From positions 1,612,001-1,676,000 of the forward strand of contig OY763407.1 in the NCBI GenBank assembly GCA_963667425.1: 64,000 nt of DNA. Reading direction: 5' to 3'. The translations under genes and the position numbers were made by a program. This DNA is from G963667425 sp963667425 [NCBI: bacterium] (GTDB lineage Bacteria > UBP6 > UBA1177). Of this stretch, positions 36,248-44,746 are shown one piece after another (within the stretch, counting starts at the first letter, position 1; each line of letters begins with the position of its first letter). The notes beneath the pieces were generated by a model, which did no database searches, was not told where the DNA came from, and saw only the letters and a list, made by a program, of their open reading frames with translations.

Positions 36248-36787
36248 ATGTGCAGAAAGATACTTATGGTTATCGCTTTTGAGAGGTTCAGGGACGAGGA
36301 GTTTCTTGTGCCGAGAAAACATTTTGATGATTGTGGTTTTGATGTAACTGTTGTTTCTTATAAAAAGGGAACTGCTGTCGGTATGTTCGGTCACGAGGAG
36401 CCTGTAAATGTTACGATGGCTGAGATTTTCCCTTCGGATTATGATGCTGTGGTGTTTGTCGGCGGTCAGGGCACTCCTCTTGTGAGAAGGGAGCCTGAAT
36501 CGGTGGAGCTTGCTCAGTATTTCTTTGAAAACGGCGTTGTTGCGGCTATCTGCTGGGCTCCGACTATTCTTGCCAAAGCTGGTATTCTCGATGGAAAGGA
36601 AGTAACTTCATGGGTCGGCAATGATGCTGAGTTTAACATGACGACTGAGGAATATATCAAGTCAAAAGGGGGCAACTTCGTTCATAAGATGGCTGTTCGT
36701 GATGGTAATGTTGTTACCGGTAATGGTCCGATTGCGGCTGAGGAGTTTGCTATGCTTGTTGAAGAGGCTCTGAAAGAACTTTCATGA
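36248..36787 (+). CDS. DJ-1/PfpI family protein
   Basis: 179 residues. The nucleophile elbow is AAICWAPTILAKAGIL, with Cys at about residue 101; the Glu of the family is in AFERFRDEEF near the N-terminus, and VVFVGGQGTP matches the sheet before it. Members act as glyoxalase/deglycase, chaperone or protease-like enzymes; which one applies is not clear, and the His of PfpI proteases is not seen beside the Cys. Three bases separate it from the S41 stop, and it overlaps the next gene by four bases. No export signal, so it stays in the cytoplasm, unlike both partners. Confidence 0.85.
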   Translation: MCRKILMVIAFERFRDEEFLVPRKHFDDCGFDVTVVSYKKGTAVGMFGHEEPVNVTMAEIFPSDYDAVVFVGGQGTPLVRREPESVELAQYFFENGVVAAICWAPTILAKAGILDGKEVTSWVGNDAEFNMTTEEYIKSKGGNFVHKMAVRDGNVVTGNGPIAAEEFAMLVEEALKELS

Positions 36788-38160
36788 AATTTATCTTCCT
36801 TATTCTGATAGTTGTTGTTATTTCCGGCTGTTCAATAGAAAAAAAGCCTGTAGAACGAAATAAAAGTGTGGATTTGGCTTTTATTGAGCCTTTGAGGGAC
36901 TGTAAAAGCTATTCTGCTGATATCACTATTGATAATACTTCTTATAATATGGTTTCTCTGCTTGACTGTAATGGCAATTTTGTATCGCCTGTTAAGGCTC
37001 AGGGTGCAAGCGGGATGTGTCATTTCTTTGCCGAAACGTCTATCATTGAAACTATGGCGGCTTTGAAAAGAAGTAACCGTGGTGAGTTTACTGCTGATGA
37101 GAATCCGCTGAATTATAACTTTGCTGAAACAGTGCTTTATCTTTCCGAAAGGGATATTTTAGGAACTACTGATGAATCGGTTCTCCCTTACAGGTTCTGG
37201 GCTGGTATTTCCTACGAAATTGATAATGGTATTTCAAAGGCGGATAAAATTAAAGCTTCTCTTGATGGTATTTCTGACTTTTATCCTGAATATGAGATGT
37301 GCAGGGCTCTTAAAGAGACTGATTTTTCTGTTTGCGGCACTGATTTAAAGTGTGTTTCAAAGCTTTATTATAATTCAATAAGAAACTGTATTGATGATGT
37401 TTCTAAAGATAAAAAGATTAATGCTGTTTTCTACACGAAGAAAGAAAAAGGAGATATTATCCCTTCGTGTCTTCAGAATAATGTCAGGGTTCTCTGCCCG
37501 AATGACAGAATCCCATCAGAAGAGGAGATTGACTGGAAAGGGGTAGAGGAATCTATGGTTATGCTTCTTGAAAAAGGGTTTCCTATTGCTCTTGATATTG
37601 ACTGGCCGGGGATGATAAAGGATTCTGCTTTGTTAATTCCGGTAAAAAATGGTAAACCATATAGTGATTTTGTTTTAAAACAGGCTTTTCCTCCTCCGCC
37701 TGAGCATTCTCTTATAAAAAATGACAAAAAATTGTGCTGGGATGTTAATGGTGACGGGATTTGTTACAACGAGGATAGAAATGGTGACGGAATTTGCTCT
37801 GTTGAGGGTGATTGTGTCTGGGATAAAAAAGAGATTCATGAAAATGAAGAGACTCTTTACTACAACTTTTCCAGAAGCGGTCACATGATGGTAATTGTCG
37901 GGTATATCGAAAAGAATGATTCTTCTGAAAATCCTGAGAAAAGTTTCATAATTAAGAATAGTTGGGGGGAGAATTCTGTTTTTTACCTTATTTCTTCACC
38001 TTATACTGATAAAAACATGAGACGGGTTATAAATTTTAATAATTATTTCAGAAACAGAAGGATTCCAGCTTTTAACAGTTCGCCGTTATCTTTTATTTCG
38101 GATGTCCATTTTGGAATTCTAAAAGTAGTAAAAGGGAAGTTATCTTATACTGAAGAGTAA
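36784..38160 (+). CDS. Papain-like (C1A) cysteine peptidase lipoprotein with Ca-binding-type loops
   Basis: 458 residues. Lipobox VISGC (Cys 16). The papain signature is SPVKAQGASGMCHFFAETSIIE (oxyanion Gln and catalytic Cys at about 80), catalytic His in SGHMMVIVGYIE and Asn in FIIKNSWGENSVFYLI. The cysteine that pairs in plant papains (QGSCGSC) is missing: here QGASGMC. A large insertion holds DVNGDGICYNEDRNGDGIC, two EF-hand-like Asp/Asn loops that could bind calcium. ATGA overlap with the PfpI gene. Probably an outer-membrane-anchored peptidase; prokaryotic C1A enzymes are infrequent. Confidence 0.8.
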   Translation: MKFIFLILIVVVISGCSIEKKPVERNKSVDLAFIEPLRDCKSYSADITIDNTSYNMVSLLDCNGNFVSPVKAQGASGMCHFFAETSIIETMAALKRSNRGEFTADENPLNYNFAETVLYLSERDILGTTDESVLPYRFWAGISYEIDNGISKADKIKASLDGISDFYPEYEMCRALKETDFSVCGTDLKCVSKLYYNSIRNCIDDVSKDKKINAVFYTKKEKGDIIPSCLQNNVRVLCPNDRIPSEEEIDWKGVEESMVMLLEKGFPIALDIDWPGMIKDSALLIPVKNGKPYSDFVLKQAFPPPPEHSLIKNDKKLCWDVNGDGICYNEDRNGDGICSVEGDCVWDKKEIHENEETLYYNFSRSGHMMVIVGYIEKNDSSENPEKSFIIKNSWGENSVFYLISSPYTDKNMRRVINFNNYFRNRRIPAFNSSPLSFISDVHFGILKVVKGKLSYTEE

Positions 38161-38267
38161 GCTTCTGCCTGCTTTGATATTTCAAACTTATTTTTAATAA
38201 AACCTTTATTCATTTCGATTTATATGTAGAATCGGCTCTGTTTTTTATTTCACCTTTTGGAGAATCA

Positions 38268-39722
38268 ATGGAAAATTTCAGAAAATTAGGTCTTGATGAG
38301 ATAACAATAAATGCGCTCATATCAAATGGTTTTACAGAACCTACTCCTGTTCAGTCAAAAATTATCCCTTTAATGCTGAACGAAAAGAATGATCTTGTTG
38401 GTCAGGCTGAAACCGGTTCAGGTAAAACTGCCGCTTTTGCACTTCCTCTGCTTCAGGAAACAAATCCGAAATCCGGTAATGTAGAAGCTATAGTTTTAAC
38501 TCCGACTCGTGAACTTGCTATGCAGGTTGCGTGTGAGTTTGATAAGCTTAAGGGAAAAAGAAAAATCGAGGTTCTTCCTGTTTACGGCGGAAAGAACTTT
38601 AAAGAACAGCTTAAAGCACTTAAAGATGGTGTAACAATTGTTGTAGGAACTCCAGGAAGAGTCATTGACCACATTAACAGAGGTACTCTTGACCTTTCAA
38701 ACGTAAAATTTCTTGTTCTTGATGAAGCTGATGAGATGCTTAATATGGGTTTTATCGAGGATGTTGAAACTATAATGGAAAGTGTTTCCAAAAATAGAAG
38801 AACTCTTCTTTTTTCCGCTACTATGCCTAGACCTGTCGAGGCTCTCTGCAAAAAATTCATGAAGAATCATATTCACATAAAGCTTAACGAAAACAAACTT
38901 ACTTCTGCAAGAAATGAACATTTCTATCATCTTGTACATGAGAGAGATAAGACTGAACTTCTTGCAAGAGTTCTTGAATATCATTATGACTTTTACGGTA
39001 TTGTTTTCTGCAAGACAAGACTTGAGACCAGAGAAATTGCCGCTGAGCTCAGAAAGAGAAATTTTGCCGCTGCTGCACTTCAGGGCGAGATGGATCAGAA
39101 TGAAAGAGAAAGAACTATGGATCGTTTCAGGAAAAAAAGCATTCAGATTCTTGTTGCTACAGATATTGCTGCAAGAGGAATCGATGTTTCCGACCTTACT
39201 CATGTAATTAATTTTACTACTCCTCCTAATGCTGAGACTTATGTTCACAGAACTGGAAGAACTGGAAGAGCCGGTAAAGAGGGTGTTGCAATTACTTTTG
39301 TAACTCCTGATCAGTTTGATAAAATCGAAGTGATTTCAAGAATAACTAAAACAAACATTATGCATCGTCCTTTCCCTTCCACTGATGAACTCATTAAGAA
39401 CAAATGGGATGGAATCAGAACTTTTATCGAAAGGATTGCTGAAGAGTCTGTTCCTGAAGAAGCTGAAATGCTTGCAAAGGAAATTTTAAACAGAAAAGAT
39501 CCTCTTGCTATTGTTGCTTCACTTATTGATTATAAGTTTGGTAAAAAACTTAAAGCTACAAGTTTTGCACATATTGAGGAACCTTCCAAACCTAAAAGAA
39601 TAAAGGAAGAGTTTTCAAGGAATAGAAAAAAAAGTAATGACAGCAGAAAATTTTCCGATTCAAGAAAGCGTGATAGACATCACAATGGAAGAACCAAGGG
39701 AAAAAAATACGTTAAAGATTAA
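38268..39722 (+). CDS. DEAD-box RNA helicase
   Basis: 484 residues. Complete motif set: Q motif (FTEPTPVQSKIIP), I AETGSGKT, Ia PTRELAMQ, Ib TPGRVIDH, II DEADEMLNMG, III SAT, IV IVFCKTR, V ATDIAARGIDV, VI HRTGRTGRAGKEG. After the two RecA domains comes a region similar to the DbpA/CsdA group (RITKTNIMHRPFPS) and a basic tail (SRNRKKSNDSRKFSDSRKR). It would remodel RNA in ribosome assembly or mRNA decay. TGGAG lies before the ATG. It is monocistronic and ends in an 11-bp convergent overlap with the HAD gene. Confidence 0.94.
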   Translation: MENFRKLGLDEITINALISNGFTEPTPVQSKIIPLMLNEKNDLVGQAETGSGKTAAFALPLLQETNPKSGNVEAIVLTPTRELAMQVACEFDKLKGKRKIEVLPVYGGKNFKEQLKALKDGVTIVVGTPGRVIDHINRGTLDLSNVKFLVLDEADEMLNMGFIEDVETIMESVSKNRRTLLFSATMPRPVEALCKKFMKNHIHIKLNENKLTSARNEHFYHLVHERDKTELLARVLEYHYDFYGIVFCKTRLETREIAAELRKRNFAAAALQGEMDQNERERTMDRFRKKSIQILVATDIAARGIDVSDLTHVINFTTPPNAETYVHRTGRTGRAGKEGVAITFVTPDQFDKIEVISRITKTNIMHRPFPSTDELIKNKWDGIRTFIERIAEESVPEEAEMLAKEILNRKDPLAIVASLIDYKFGKKLKATSFAHIEEPSKPKRIKEEFSRNRKKSNDSRKFSDSRKRDRHHNGRTKGKKYVKD

Positions 39723-40410
39723 CCGGAACGTGTATAAAACTCCATCCGGCTTTTTCCGCTCCTGCTCCGTCGGTGAGCGGATTGTCTCCTATGTGAACCA
39801 TTTCATCTTTTGCAATATTTGAGAATTTCTTTTCTACTATTTTAAATGGCTCTTCATGCGGTTTGGCAAATCCTGTCTCATCTGAAAAAACAAAGTAGTC
39901 AAAGCATGAAAACACGCCGTAGAAATCGAGCAGTTTTCTCATTTCTGTCCCTTTCGTGTATCCTGTATCGGAAATCATTACAAGTTTTGCCTCTGATGAT
40001 GCAACAAGTTTAATGAAATCGATAACGCCCTCTCTTATCGGCGGTTTAAGCTCAAGGCTTACTTCAGAAAAATAGAGAACTATTTTATCTTTCTGCTCTT
40101 TTGTCAGTTGAAGCTTAAGATTTTTTGCTATTTCTTCAACTCTTTCTTCTGTAAGCGGTGTTCTGTGTTCGCTGAAATAGATTGTTCTAAATGCTTTGCC
40201 TGCTTCTGCGACTGCTTTTTTCACTTTTTCCTTATCTGTTCCGGCTATGCGTGCAAAATATTCAGCTCTCATATCCTGTCTTATATCTTCATCCTGTTCA
40301 ACTATTACTGTATCCCAGAGATCAAGCGAGATTAGCGAATATTTTCTGTTTTCAATGGATATTTTACCATCATCAAGAATTTTACTTTTATTTATTATGT
40401 CAGAAAACAT
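39712..40410 (-). CDS. HAD-superfamily hydrolase
   Basis: 232 residues. Motif I is LISLDLWDTVIV (Asp nucleophile and acid-base Asp), motif II VMISDTGYTKG, a Lys in ETGFAKPHEEPF and motif IV HIGDNPLTDGAGAEKAG. A helical cap lies between I and II (about 40-120). It is probably a phosphatase of small metabolites; substrate unknown. AGGAG lies five bases before the ATG at 40410; an earlier in-frame ATG at 40428 contains this ribosome site. The start lies just after the prmC stop, so the two are likely coupled. Confidence 0.85.
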   Translation of the reverse strand: MFSDIINKSKILDDGKISIENRKYSLISLDLWDTVIVEQDEDIRQDMRAEYFARIAGTDKEKVKKAVAEAGKAFRTIYFSEHRTPLTEERVEEIAKNLKLQLTKEQKDKIVLYFSEVSLELKPPIREGVIDFIKLVASSEAKLVMISDTGYTKGTEMRKLLDFYGVFSCFDYFVFSDETGFAKPHEEPFKIVEKKFSNIAKDEMVHIGDNPLTDGAGAEKAGWSFIHVPVNL

Positions 40411-40412
40411 TC

Positions 40413-41288
40413 TCACTCCTTTATCCATACGGCAACTCTTTCTATTCCGGCGTAATCTTTAATGTATCGAAGGAACTTTAGCTCACATTTTACTTTGTCA
40501 GCATATTTAAATCCTTCATATCCAAGTTCCATAAAGAGAGCTCCCCCTTTTTTTAAGAACTTTGCCGCTTCTTTAATTATGATTTCCGATAGTTCAAAAC
40601 CATTCTCGCCGCCGTAAAGAGCTCTTTCAGGCTCATGGATAACCGGAGTTTCTTTAATCCTGCCCATATCTTCAAAAGAGAGGTATGGCGGATTTGCGGT
40701 AATGAGATCAAAGGTCCCTTTTATAGAATTAAATCTGTCGCTTTGAATTATTTGTATGTTTTCAGGGTCACCGATGAGGTTTGCGACATTCTCTTTTGTG
40801 ATTTCAAGTGTCTCTTCTGATATATCTGAAAGAATAAGAGTTCCTCCGACTTCATTGTGAACAGAAATTCCGATGCATCCGGTACCTGTACATATATCAA
40901 GCACATCAGGTTTAAATGCTTTTTTCGATTTCTGTTTTTTTATAAAGTTTACAGCTTCTTCAACAAGAATTTCTGTGTCAGGACGTGGAATAAGAACTTC
41001 GCTGGAAACATAAAAATCATTTTTATAGAAATTTTTAATTCCTGTTATGTATGCAACTGGAACTTTATTCATCCTTTTGCTTATCATTTCACCAAGATTG
41101 AAAAGCTCTTTTTCCGTGAGGAGATGGTCTCTTTTTGTAAATAGCTCCACACGCGATAATCCTGAAACATGAGAAATAAGAATTTCAGCGTCAAGAGACG
41201 GCGTTTCACTTACTGAAGAAAAAATATCCGAAAGAAGTACAAGCAGTTCTCCTGCACTCTTTTTCTGAAAGAATTGAATATAGGACAT
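40413..41288 (-). CDS. prmC: Peptide chain release factor N5-glutamine methyltransferase
   Basis: 291 residues. Methylates the Gln of the GGQ motif in release factors 1 and 2. An N-terminal helical domain (about 1-85) precedes the SAM domain with VLDICTGTGCIGISV (motif I), LILSDISEETL and the catalytic NPPY in LITANPPYLSFEDM. RPDTEILVEEA is also diagnostic. The ATG overlaps the stop of the esterase (TAATG). It is usually next to prfA; here it is not. Confidence 0.93.
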   Translation of the reverse strand: MSYIQFFQKKSAGELLVLLSDIFSSVSETPSLDAEILISHVSGLSRVELFTKRDHLLTEKELFNLGEMISKRMNKVPVAYITGIKNFYKNDFYVSSEVLIPRPDTEILVEEAVNFIKKQKSKKAFKPDVLDICTGTGCIGISVHNEVGGTLILSDISEETLEITKENVANLIGDPENIQIIQSDRFNSIKGTFDLITANPPYLSFEDMGRIKETPVIHEPERALYGGENGFELSEIIIKEAAKFLKKGGALFMELGYEGFKYADKVKCELKFLRYIKDYAGIERVAVWIKE

Positions 41289-42355
41289 TAGTCAGAAAGA
41301 ATTTTTGATTTAAACTCACATGTCTCAGGATAGTCTGAGGGAAGTGTTGAATATGGTGAATCAACTGTTCCTTTTGGATGATTTTTAAAGAAATCCATCA
41401 TTTGAGCAACTGTAAGACCTACTGCACTGTGACCTTGTCCATGATTACAGATAATTACATCGTGACCTTTTTCATTAAGATACGTAACATCATTTTGAGC
41501 CATAAGATTGAACTTGATTTCACCTTGTGAACCCAGACTGAATGTATCTGTTGAATCTCCGTGAAGAATAACCTGAACATATTTGTTTTCTGTTGTAAGC
41601 TCCGGCCATTTAATTATGCTTCCAGCCATTGCAGGAACACCTGTTCCGATGTTTGCTGAATCGTTGAAATATCCTCCTGACCATGTAAATACTGATGCAA
41701 GCTCAGATCCTTTTGCTGTTGCAAGTGCATCTGAATTTATTGCTCCTGCTGAAAAACCGGCTGTATGAATTCTATTTTCATCGATTGTTATGAACTGAGC
41801 AATATCTTCAAGTATTGCATCAAAAAAGTCTCCTTCTATGTAATCATCTTCCATGTTAAGAACATCCCAGTCAACACCGGCAAGTGTCTGGAAGGAAAGG
41901 TTTGCATCTTCAGGAACAATGATTGCCGCATTGTAGTTTTCGTAATCAGCAAGAGCTTTTGCGTTGAATGCTGAAGCAAAATTATTTGCACTATCTCCAA
42001 GTCCATGCCATGCAAAAACAACTGGAAGTGCATTTTCAATATCTGTAGGAAGGCAGTAGATTGCTGTTCTGTCAAGAGCACCTACAACAACTGTTCTTAC
42101 AACACAGTCTCCTGCAACTGGCTCAGGATTTACATAATTATCTGCATCTGTCTCTTCTTCCGTGTCAGCATCATCAATGGTTTCAATGTCAGAGTCTTCT
42201 GTTTCGGTATCATTTATAGCATCTGTATCATCTGTTTCGTCAGTATCATTTACTGTAGGATTATCAGAATCGGTATCAAGTGGTTTTGATGAGTCACCAT
42301 CATCACATGCAATAACAAGAAGAAGCATTAAAACAGCAATCAATAACTTTTTCAT
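41288..42355 (-). CDS. Lipoprotein esterase, LpqC/PHB-depolymerase-like alpha/beta hydrolase
   Basis: 355 residues from the ATG at 42355 (AGGAG before it). Lipobox LVIAC (Cys 17). A 60-residue Asp/Thr/Glu linker (DTDETDDTDAINDTE...) separates the anchor from the hydrolase. Nucleophile elbow HTAGFSAGAINSDAL (G-F-S-A-G), oxyanion region LPVVFAWHGLGDSANNF, and late His in CNHGQGHSAVGLTV. The family includes feruloyl esterases and polyhydroxybutyrate depolymerases; the natural ester is not clear. Located at the cell envelope, probably surface or periplasmic. The stop overlaps prmC. Confidence 0.82.
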   Translation of the reverse strand: MKKLLIAVLMLLLVIACDDGDSSKPLDTDSDNPTVNDTDETDDTDAINDTETEDSDIETIDDADTEEETDADNYVNPEPVAGDCVVRTVVVGALDRTAIYCLPTDIENALPVVFAWHGLGDSANNFASAFNAKALADYENYNAAIIVPEDANLSFQTLAGVDWDVLNMEDDYIEGDFFDAILEDIAQFITIDENRIHTAGFSAGAINSDALATAKGSELASVFTWSGGYFNDSANIGTGVPAMAGSIIKWPELTTENKYVQVILHGDSTDTFSLGSQGEIKFNLMAQNDVTYLNEKGHDVIICNHGQGHSAVGLTVAQMMDFFKNHPKGTVDSPYSTLPSDYPETCEFKSKILSD

Positions 42356-42475
42356 TTTAATCTCCTGCAAAAATAGAAATAAACAACGTTAAATTATAAA
42401 ATTCATTACTTAAAAAGCAATTTTCATCCTTTTTTTACTTAATTAATTAAAAATTTTGCTGAAAACAAAAAAGAT

Positions 42476-42551
42476 TGGCAACCCGTAGGGGAGTCGAACC
42501 CCTGTTACCGGCGTGAGAGGCCAGCGTCCTAGGCCACTAGACGAACGGGTC
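42476..42551 (-). tRNA. tRNA-Glu (anticodon CTC)
   Basis: A full cloverleaf can be folded over 76 bases including an encoded CCA: acceptor GACCCGT/ACGGGTT with a G-U end pair, D arm GTC...GAC, anticodon stem CTGGC/GCCGG with loop CTCTCAC, and T arm AGGGG TTCGACT CCCCT. The anticodon CTC reads GAG codons. Confidence 0.93.
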
Positions 42552-42562
42552 ACCTAAAAAAA

Positions 42563-42636
42563 TGGATCCCGGACTAGGATTCGAACCTAGATAAACGGAA
42601 CCAGAATCCGTTGTCCTGCCGTTAGACGATCCGGGA
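42563..42636 (-). tRNA. tRNA-Gln (anticodon CTG)
   Basis: Cloverleaf over 74 bases with encoded CCA: acceptor TCCCGGA/TCCGGGA (U1-A72, usual for tRNA-Gln), anticodon stem ACGGA/TCCGT with loop TTCTGGT, and T arm CTAGG TTCGAAT CCTAG. Only 11 bp separate it from tRNA-Glu, which follows it on the same strand. Confidence 0.93.
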
Positions 42637-42644
42637 TCAAACTT

Positions 42645-43010
42645 TTACTTATAGATCCTCATATAAACCTTTCCATCTTCTTCAATGACATATAATCTAT
42701 GCCATCTTGCAGTGTCTCCGTTGTTGTAGAAGACATGAATTTTAAAATTCTCTTCTGCGGTAAGAAGGTCAGATTTTACAGCCTCATATGCCGACATTTT
42801 TGATTTCAGTCTTTTCACAGACTCTGCAAAATCATAGCTTATCCTGTAATAGGATTCGGAAACTTTTGATATTTTGCCTGGAAGCAGACTTTCAAAAGGA
42901 TCAGCAGCATAAAGCTGAAAACTCAAAAGTAAAAGAACCATCAAAGCGACGAGTTTATAGCACAAAAACTTACCGCTGTCAACAAACATTTTATAATTCA
43001 GCATAATCAT
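42645..43010 (-). CDS. Small exported protein of unknown function
   Basis: 121 residues at most. A hydrophobic segment (LVALMVLLLLSFQLYAADPF) fits a signal peptide cleaved after LYA, with an unusually long front end; starts at the second or third Met (43004 or 42989) are as likely. The mature part (about 85 residues) ends with IHVFYNNGDTARWHRLYVIEEDG and VYMRIYK, a small sheet. No family recognised. It starts seven bases after the upstream lipoprotein stop, so they form one unit, and it ends eight bases before the tRNA-Gln gene. Confidence 0.6.
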   Translation of the reverse strand: MIMLNYKMFVDSGKFLCYKLVALMVLLLLSFQLYAADPFESLLPGKISKVSESYYRISYDFAESVKRLKSKMSAYEAVKSDLLTAEENFKIHVFYNNGDTARWHRLYVIEEDGKVYMRIYK

Positions 43011-43016
43011 TTGATT

Positions 43017-44012
43017 TTATTTTCCATTTTCATTTGACTTAAGGGCTTTTATTTTATCCTTAAGCTTCTTTTCACGTTCCCACATTTCTTTAAGCTGTTT
43101 TCTGGCATCTTCATCAGCTCTTTTTGAATCTTCAATCTCTTTCTGAATCTTTGCTCTGTCTTTAATTTCGGCTTCAAGCTCCTCTTTTGTCATTCCTACA
43201 CCATCAACAAGATAGAAAGAATAATCAAGTGGCTGAGTTGGATCCCATGTTTCAGGAATTTCATTTATAGGAACTTCAAAAACTTTTGCATGTCCAGGAA
43301 GAATAGATGTTCTAAGTCCTTCATATCTTACATCAAGAACAGGAAAGAATTTAGCTCCATATATTATTTCACCATCTTTGTCTTTGAATTTAACTTTAAT
43401 ACCGACTTTTACCATATCAAGGTCTTCACTGCCGTTAAGAATGGTTCCTTTAACTGTTGCCCATCCTTCTCGTTCTTTGTTTGGCTCCGCAGTCATTTCC
43501 TCTATCTTTATAAGACCGCTGTAGTTCTTAAGCAGAGAGTTAAGTCTTTCTTTTTCTTCTTTCTCAGCTTTAAGTTCTGCCATATAATCTTCCTGCTCGA
43601 TTTTCCACTGTCCGTTTTCTATAACACATCTTAATGTAAACTGAAGTGTCTTATCGGCATCCATAACTTTACCCATACGTCCCATATTCTGCATTCTTAC
43701 GATTGCATAATTTATGTCGCCGGTACTTTTTTCCTTTTCTATCTGAGCGTAACCTACTCTGAGTTCCTTTCCTATTTTGCCTTTGTAGATAGAACTTACT
43801 CTCTCTTTAAAGTCATCAATAGTTACTGCTTCTTTCATTTTTGAAGAAAGCTTGTTATCATAAACTTCCTGAATTTTACCATCTCTTATATCGTACATAT
43901 AATTCTGTGCAAATTCATTAACTTCGTCTACAACTGTTTTGCTTTTTGTACATGAACTGAAAAACATAGCTGTAAATGTCAAAAACGACAATAAAAGGAA
44001 ACACTTTTTCAT
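43017..44012 (-). CDS. Lipoprotein with NTF2-like and FxLYD-like parts and coiled-coil tail
   Basis: 331 residues from the ATG at 44012, five bases after GGAGG. Lipobox FFSSC (Cys 21). Residues about 25-145 resemble a periplasmic NTF2/DUF4878-type fold (NEFAQNYMYDIRDGKIQEVYD ... NGQWKIEQEDY). Residues about 165-275 look like an Ig-type FxLYD domain (EGWATVKGTILNGSEDLDMVKV; FPVLDVRYEGLRTSILPG). The end is a charged helix (ELEAEIKDRAKIQKEIEDSKRADEDARKQLKEM in the sequence at about 283-315). Function unknown. A strong promoter with a palindrome lies upstream. Confidence 0.65.
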   Translation of the reverse strand: MKKCFLLLSFLTFTAMFFSSCTKSKTVVDEVNEFAQNYMYDIRDGKIQEVYDNKLSSKMKEAVTIDDFKERVSSIYKGKIGKELRVGYAQIEKEKSTGDINYAIVRMQNMGRMGKVMDADKTLQFTLRCVIENGQWKIEQEDYMAELKAEKEEKERLNSLLKNYSGLIKIEEMTAEPNKEREGWATVKGTILNGSEDLDMVKVGIKVKFKDKDGEIIYGAKFFPVLDVRYEGLRTSILPGHAKVFEVPINEIPETWDPTQPLDYSFYLVDGVGMTKEELEAEIKDRAKIQKEIEDSKRADEDARKQLKEMWEREKKLKDKIKALKSNENGK

Positions 44013-44053
44013 AGAAGCCTCCACATTTCGGAACAATAAAATTAAGTTAGCCG

Positions 44054-44082
44054 ATAATATACTGATAAATCATTTTTATCAA
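44054..44082 (-). promoter_or_regulatory. Promoter with palindromic operator-like spacer
   Basis: Minus strand: TTGATA (44077-44082), 17-bp spacer, TATTAT (44054-44059). TGATAAATCATTTTTATCA (44063-44081, plus strand) is a perfect inverted repeat with 7-bp arms that fills the spacer and most of the -35. Its GATAA/TTATC arms resemble half-sites of Fur-type boxes. Confidence 0.65.
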
Positions 44083-44122
44083 TTTTTTTCATATAAAAGC
44101 ATAAATGTTTATTTAAAAAATG

Positions 44123-44746
44123 TTAATCTTCCAACTTGAAACTTAAAGTAACGCCACAGCCTACAGGAAGAATTAAAGAATAGAGTCTTTTATCTGCAAA
44201 AACCATACTGTTATAGTTGTCCATATATGTACTCAGTGTTTCTCTAAATGTACCGATAGGTTTAAAAAGGGTATCATCTGCAATTATTATTCCGCCTGAG
44301 TTGAGCTTATTTACAAGTTTATTATGTAGCTCCGTGTAAAGATATTTACCGCAATCCTGAAAAATAATATCATATTTTTCATCAAGAGAATTAATTATCT
44401 CTCCCGCATCGCCATATATAAGTTTGATAAATGAACTGTATCCGGCTTTTTCTATATTTTTTAAAGCTTCATAATGGAGCCGTTCCTTGCTGTCAACAGT
44501 TGTAATTGTACAGTTCATATTTTTTGCAACATCTGCCATCCATAGAGATGAGATGCCATTAGATGTTCCAAGTTCAAGGATTTTTGAAGGTTTTTTCAAT
44601 AAAATAAGCATTTGAAGTAACCTGCCAAGCTCAGGAACTATTTGAGGCTGCACATCATTTCTTGCATTATTCTCCTGATATAGAGAACTAATAAAATCAC
44701 TTTCTATTTTTGCAAAAGTTCTTATATATTCAGCAACATTATTCAT
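44123..44746 (-). CDS. O-methyltransferase (caffeoyl-CoA OMT-like, class I)
   Basis: 207 residues. SAM motif I ILELGTSNGISSLWMA (about 56-71), TITTVDSKERL (motif II), LIYGDAGEIINSL, then DIIFQDCGKYLYTEL where family members have DxxFIDxxK; the usual Asp-Lys pair is QDCGKY here. GGIIIADDTLFKPIG supplies the metal-binding DD/N region. The substrate is unknown; in this operon a methyl group on a glycan or lipid is possible. The gene overlaps the upstream Wzy-like gene by eight bases, so they are coupled. Confidence 0.85.
   Translation of the reverse strand: MNNVAEYIRTFAKIESDFISSLYQENNARNDVQPQIVPELGRLLQMLILLKKPSKILELGTSNGISSLWMADVAKNMNCTITTVDSKERLHYEALKNIEKAGYSSFIKLIYGDAGEIINSLDEKYDIIFQDCGKYLYTELHNKLVNKLNSGGIIIADDTLFKPIGTFRETLSTYMDNYNSMVFADKRLYSLILPVGCGVTLSFKLED

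Noticed and set aside
35156-36394. Two long minus-strand frames (about 180 residues each) opposite the S41 and PfpI genes
   Set aside because: Their sequences are rich in Ile, Arg, Asn and Lys with no domain pattern; they arise from the GAG/T-ending codon bias of the real plus-strand genes.
38697-39248. 183-codon minus-strand frame opposite the DEAD-box helicase
   Set aside because: The plus strand carries a complete helicase motif set in this region; the reverse frame has no recognisable features.
39712-39722. Frameshift at the DEAD-box/HAD junction
   Set aside because: Both genes end in proper stops on opposite strands; it is an 11-bp convergent overlap, not a break.
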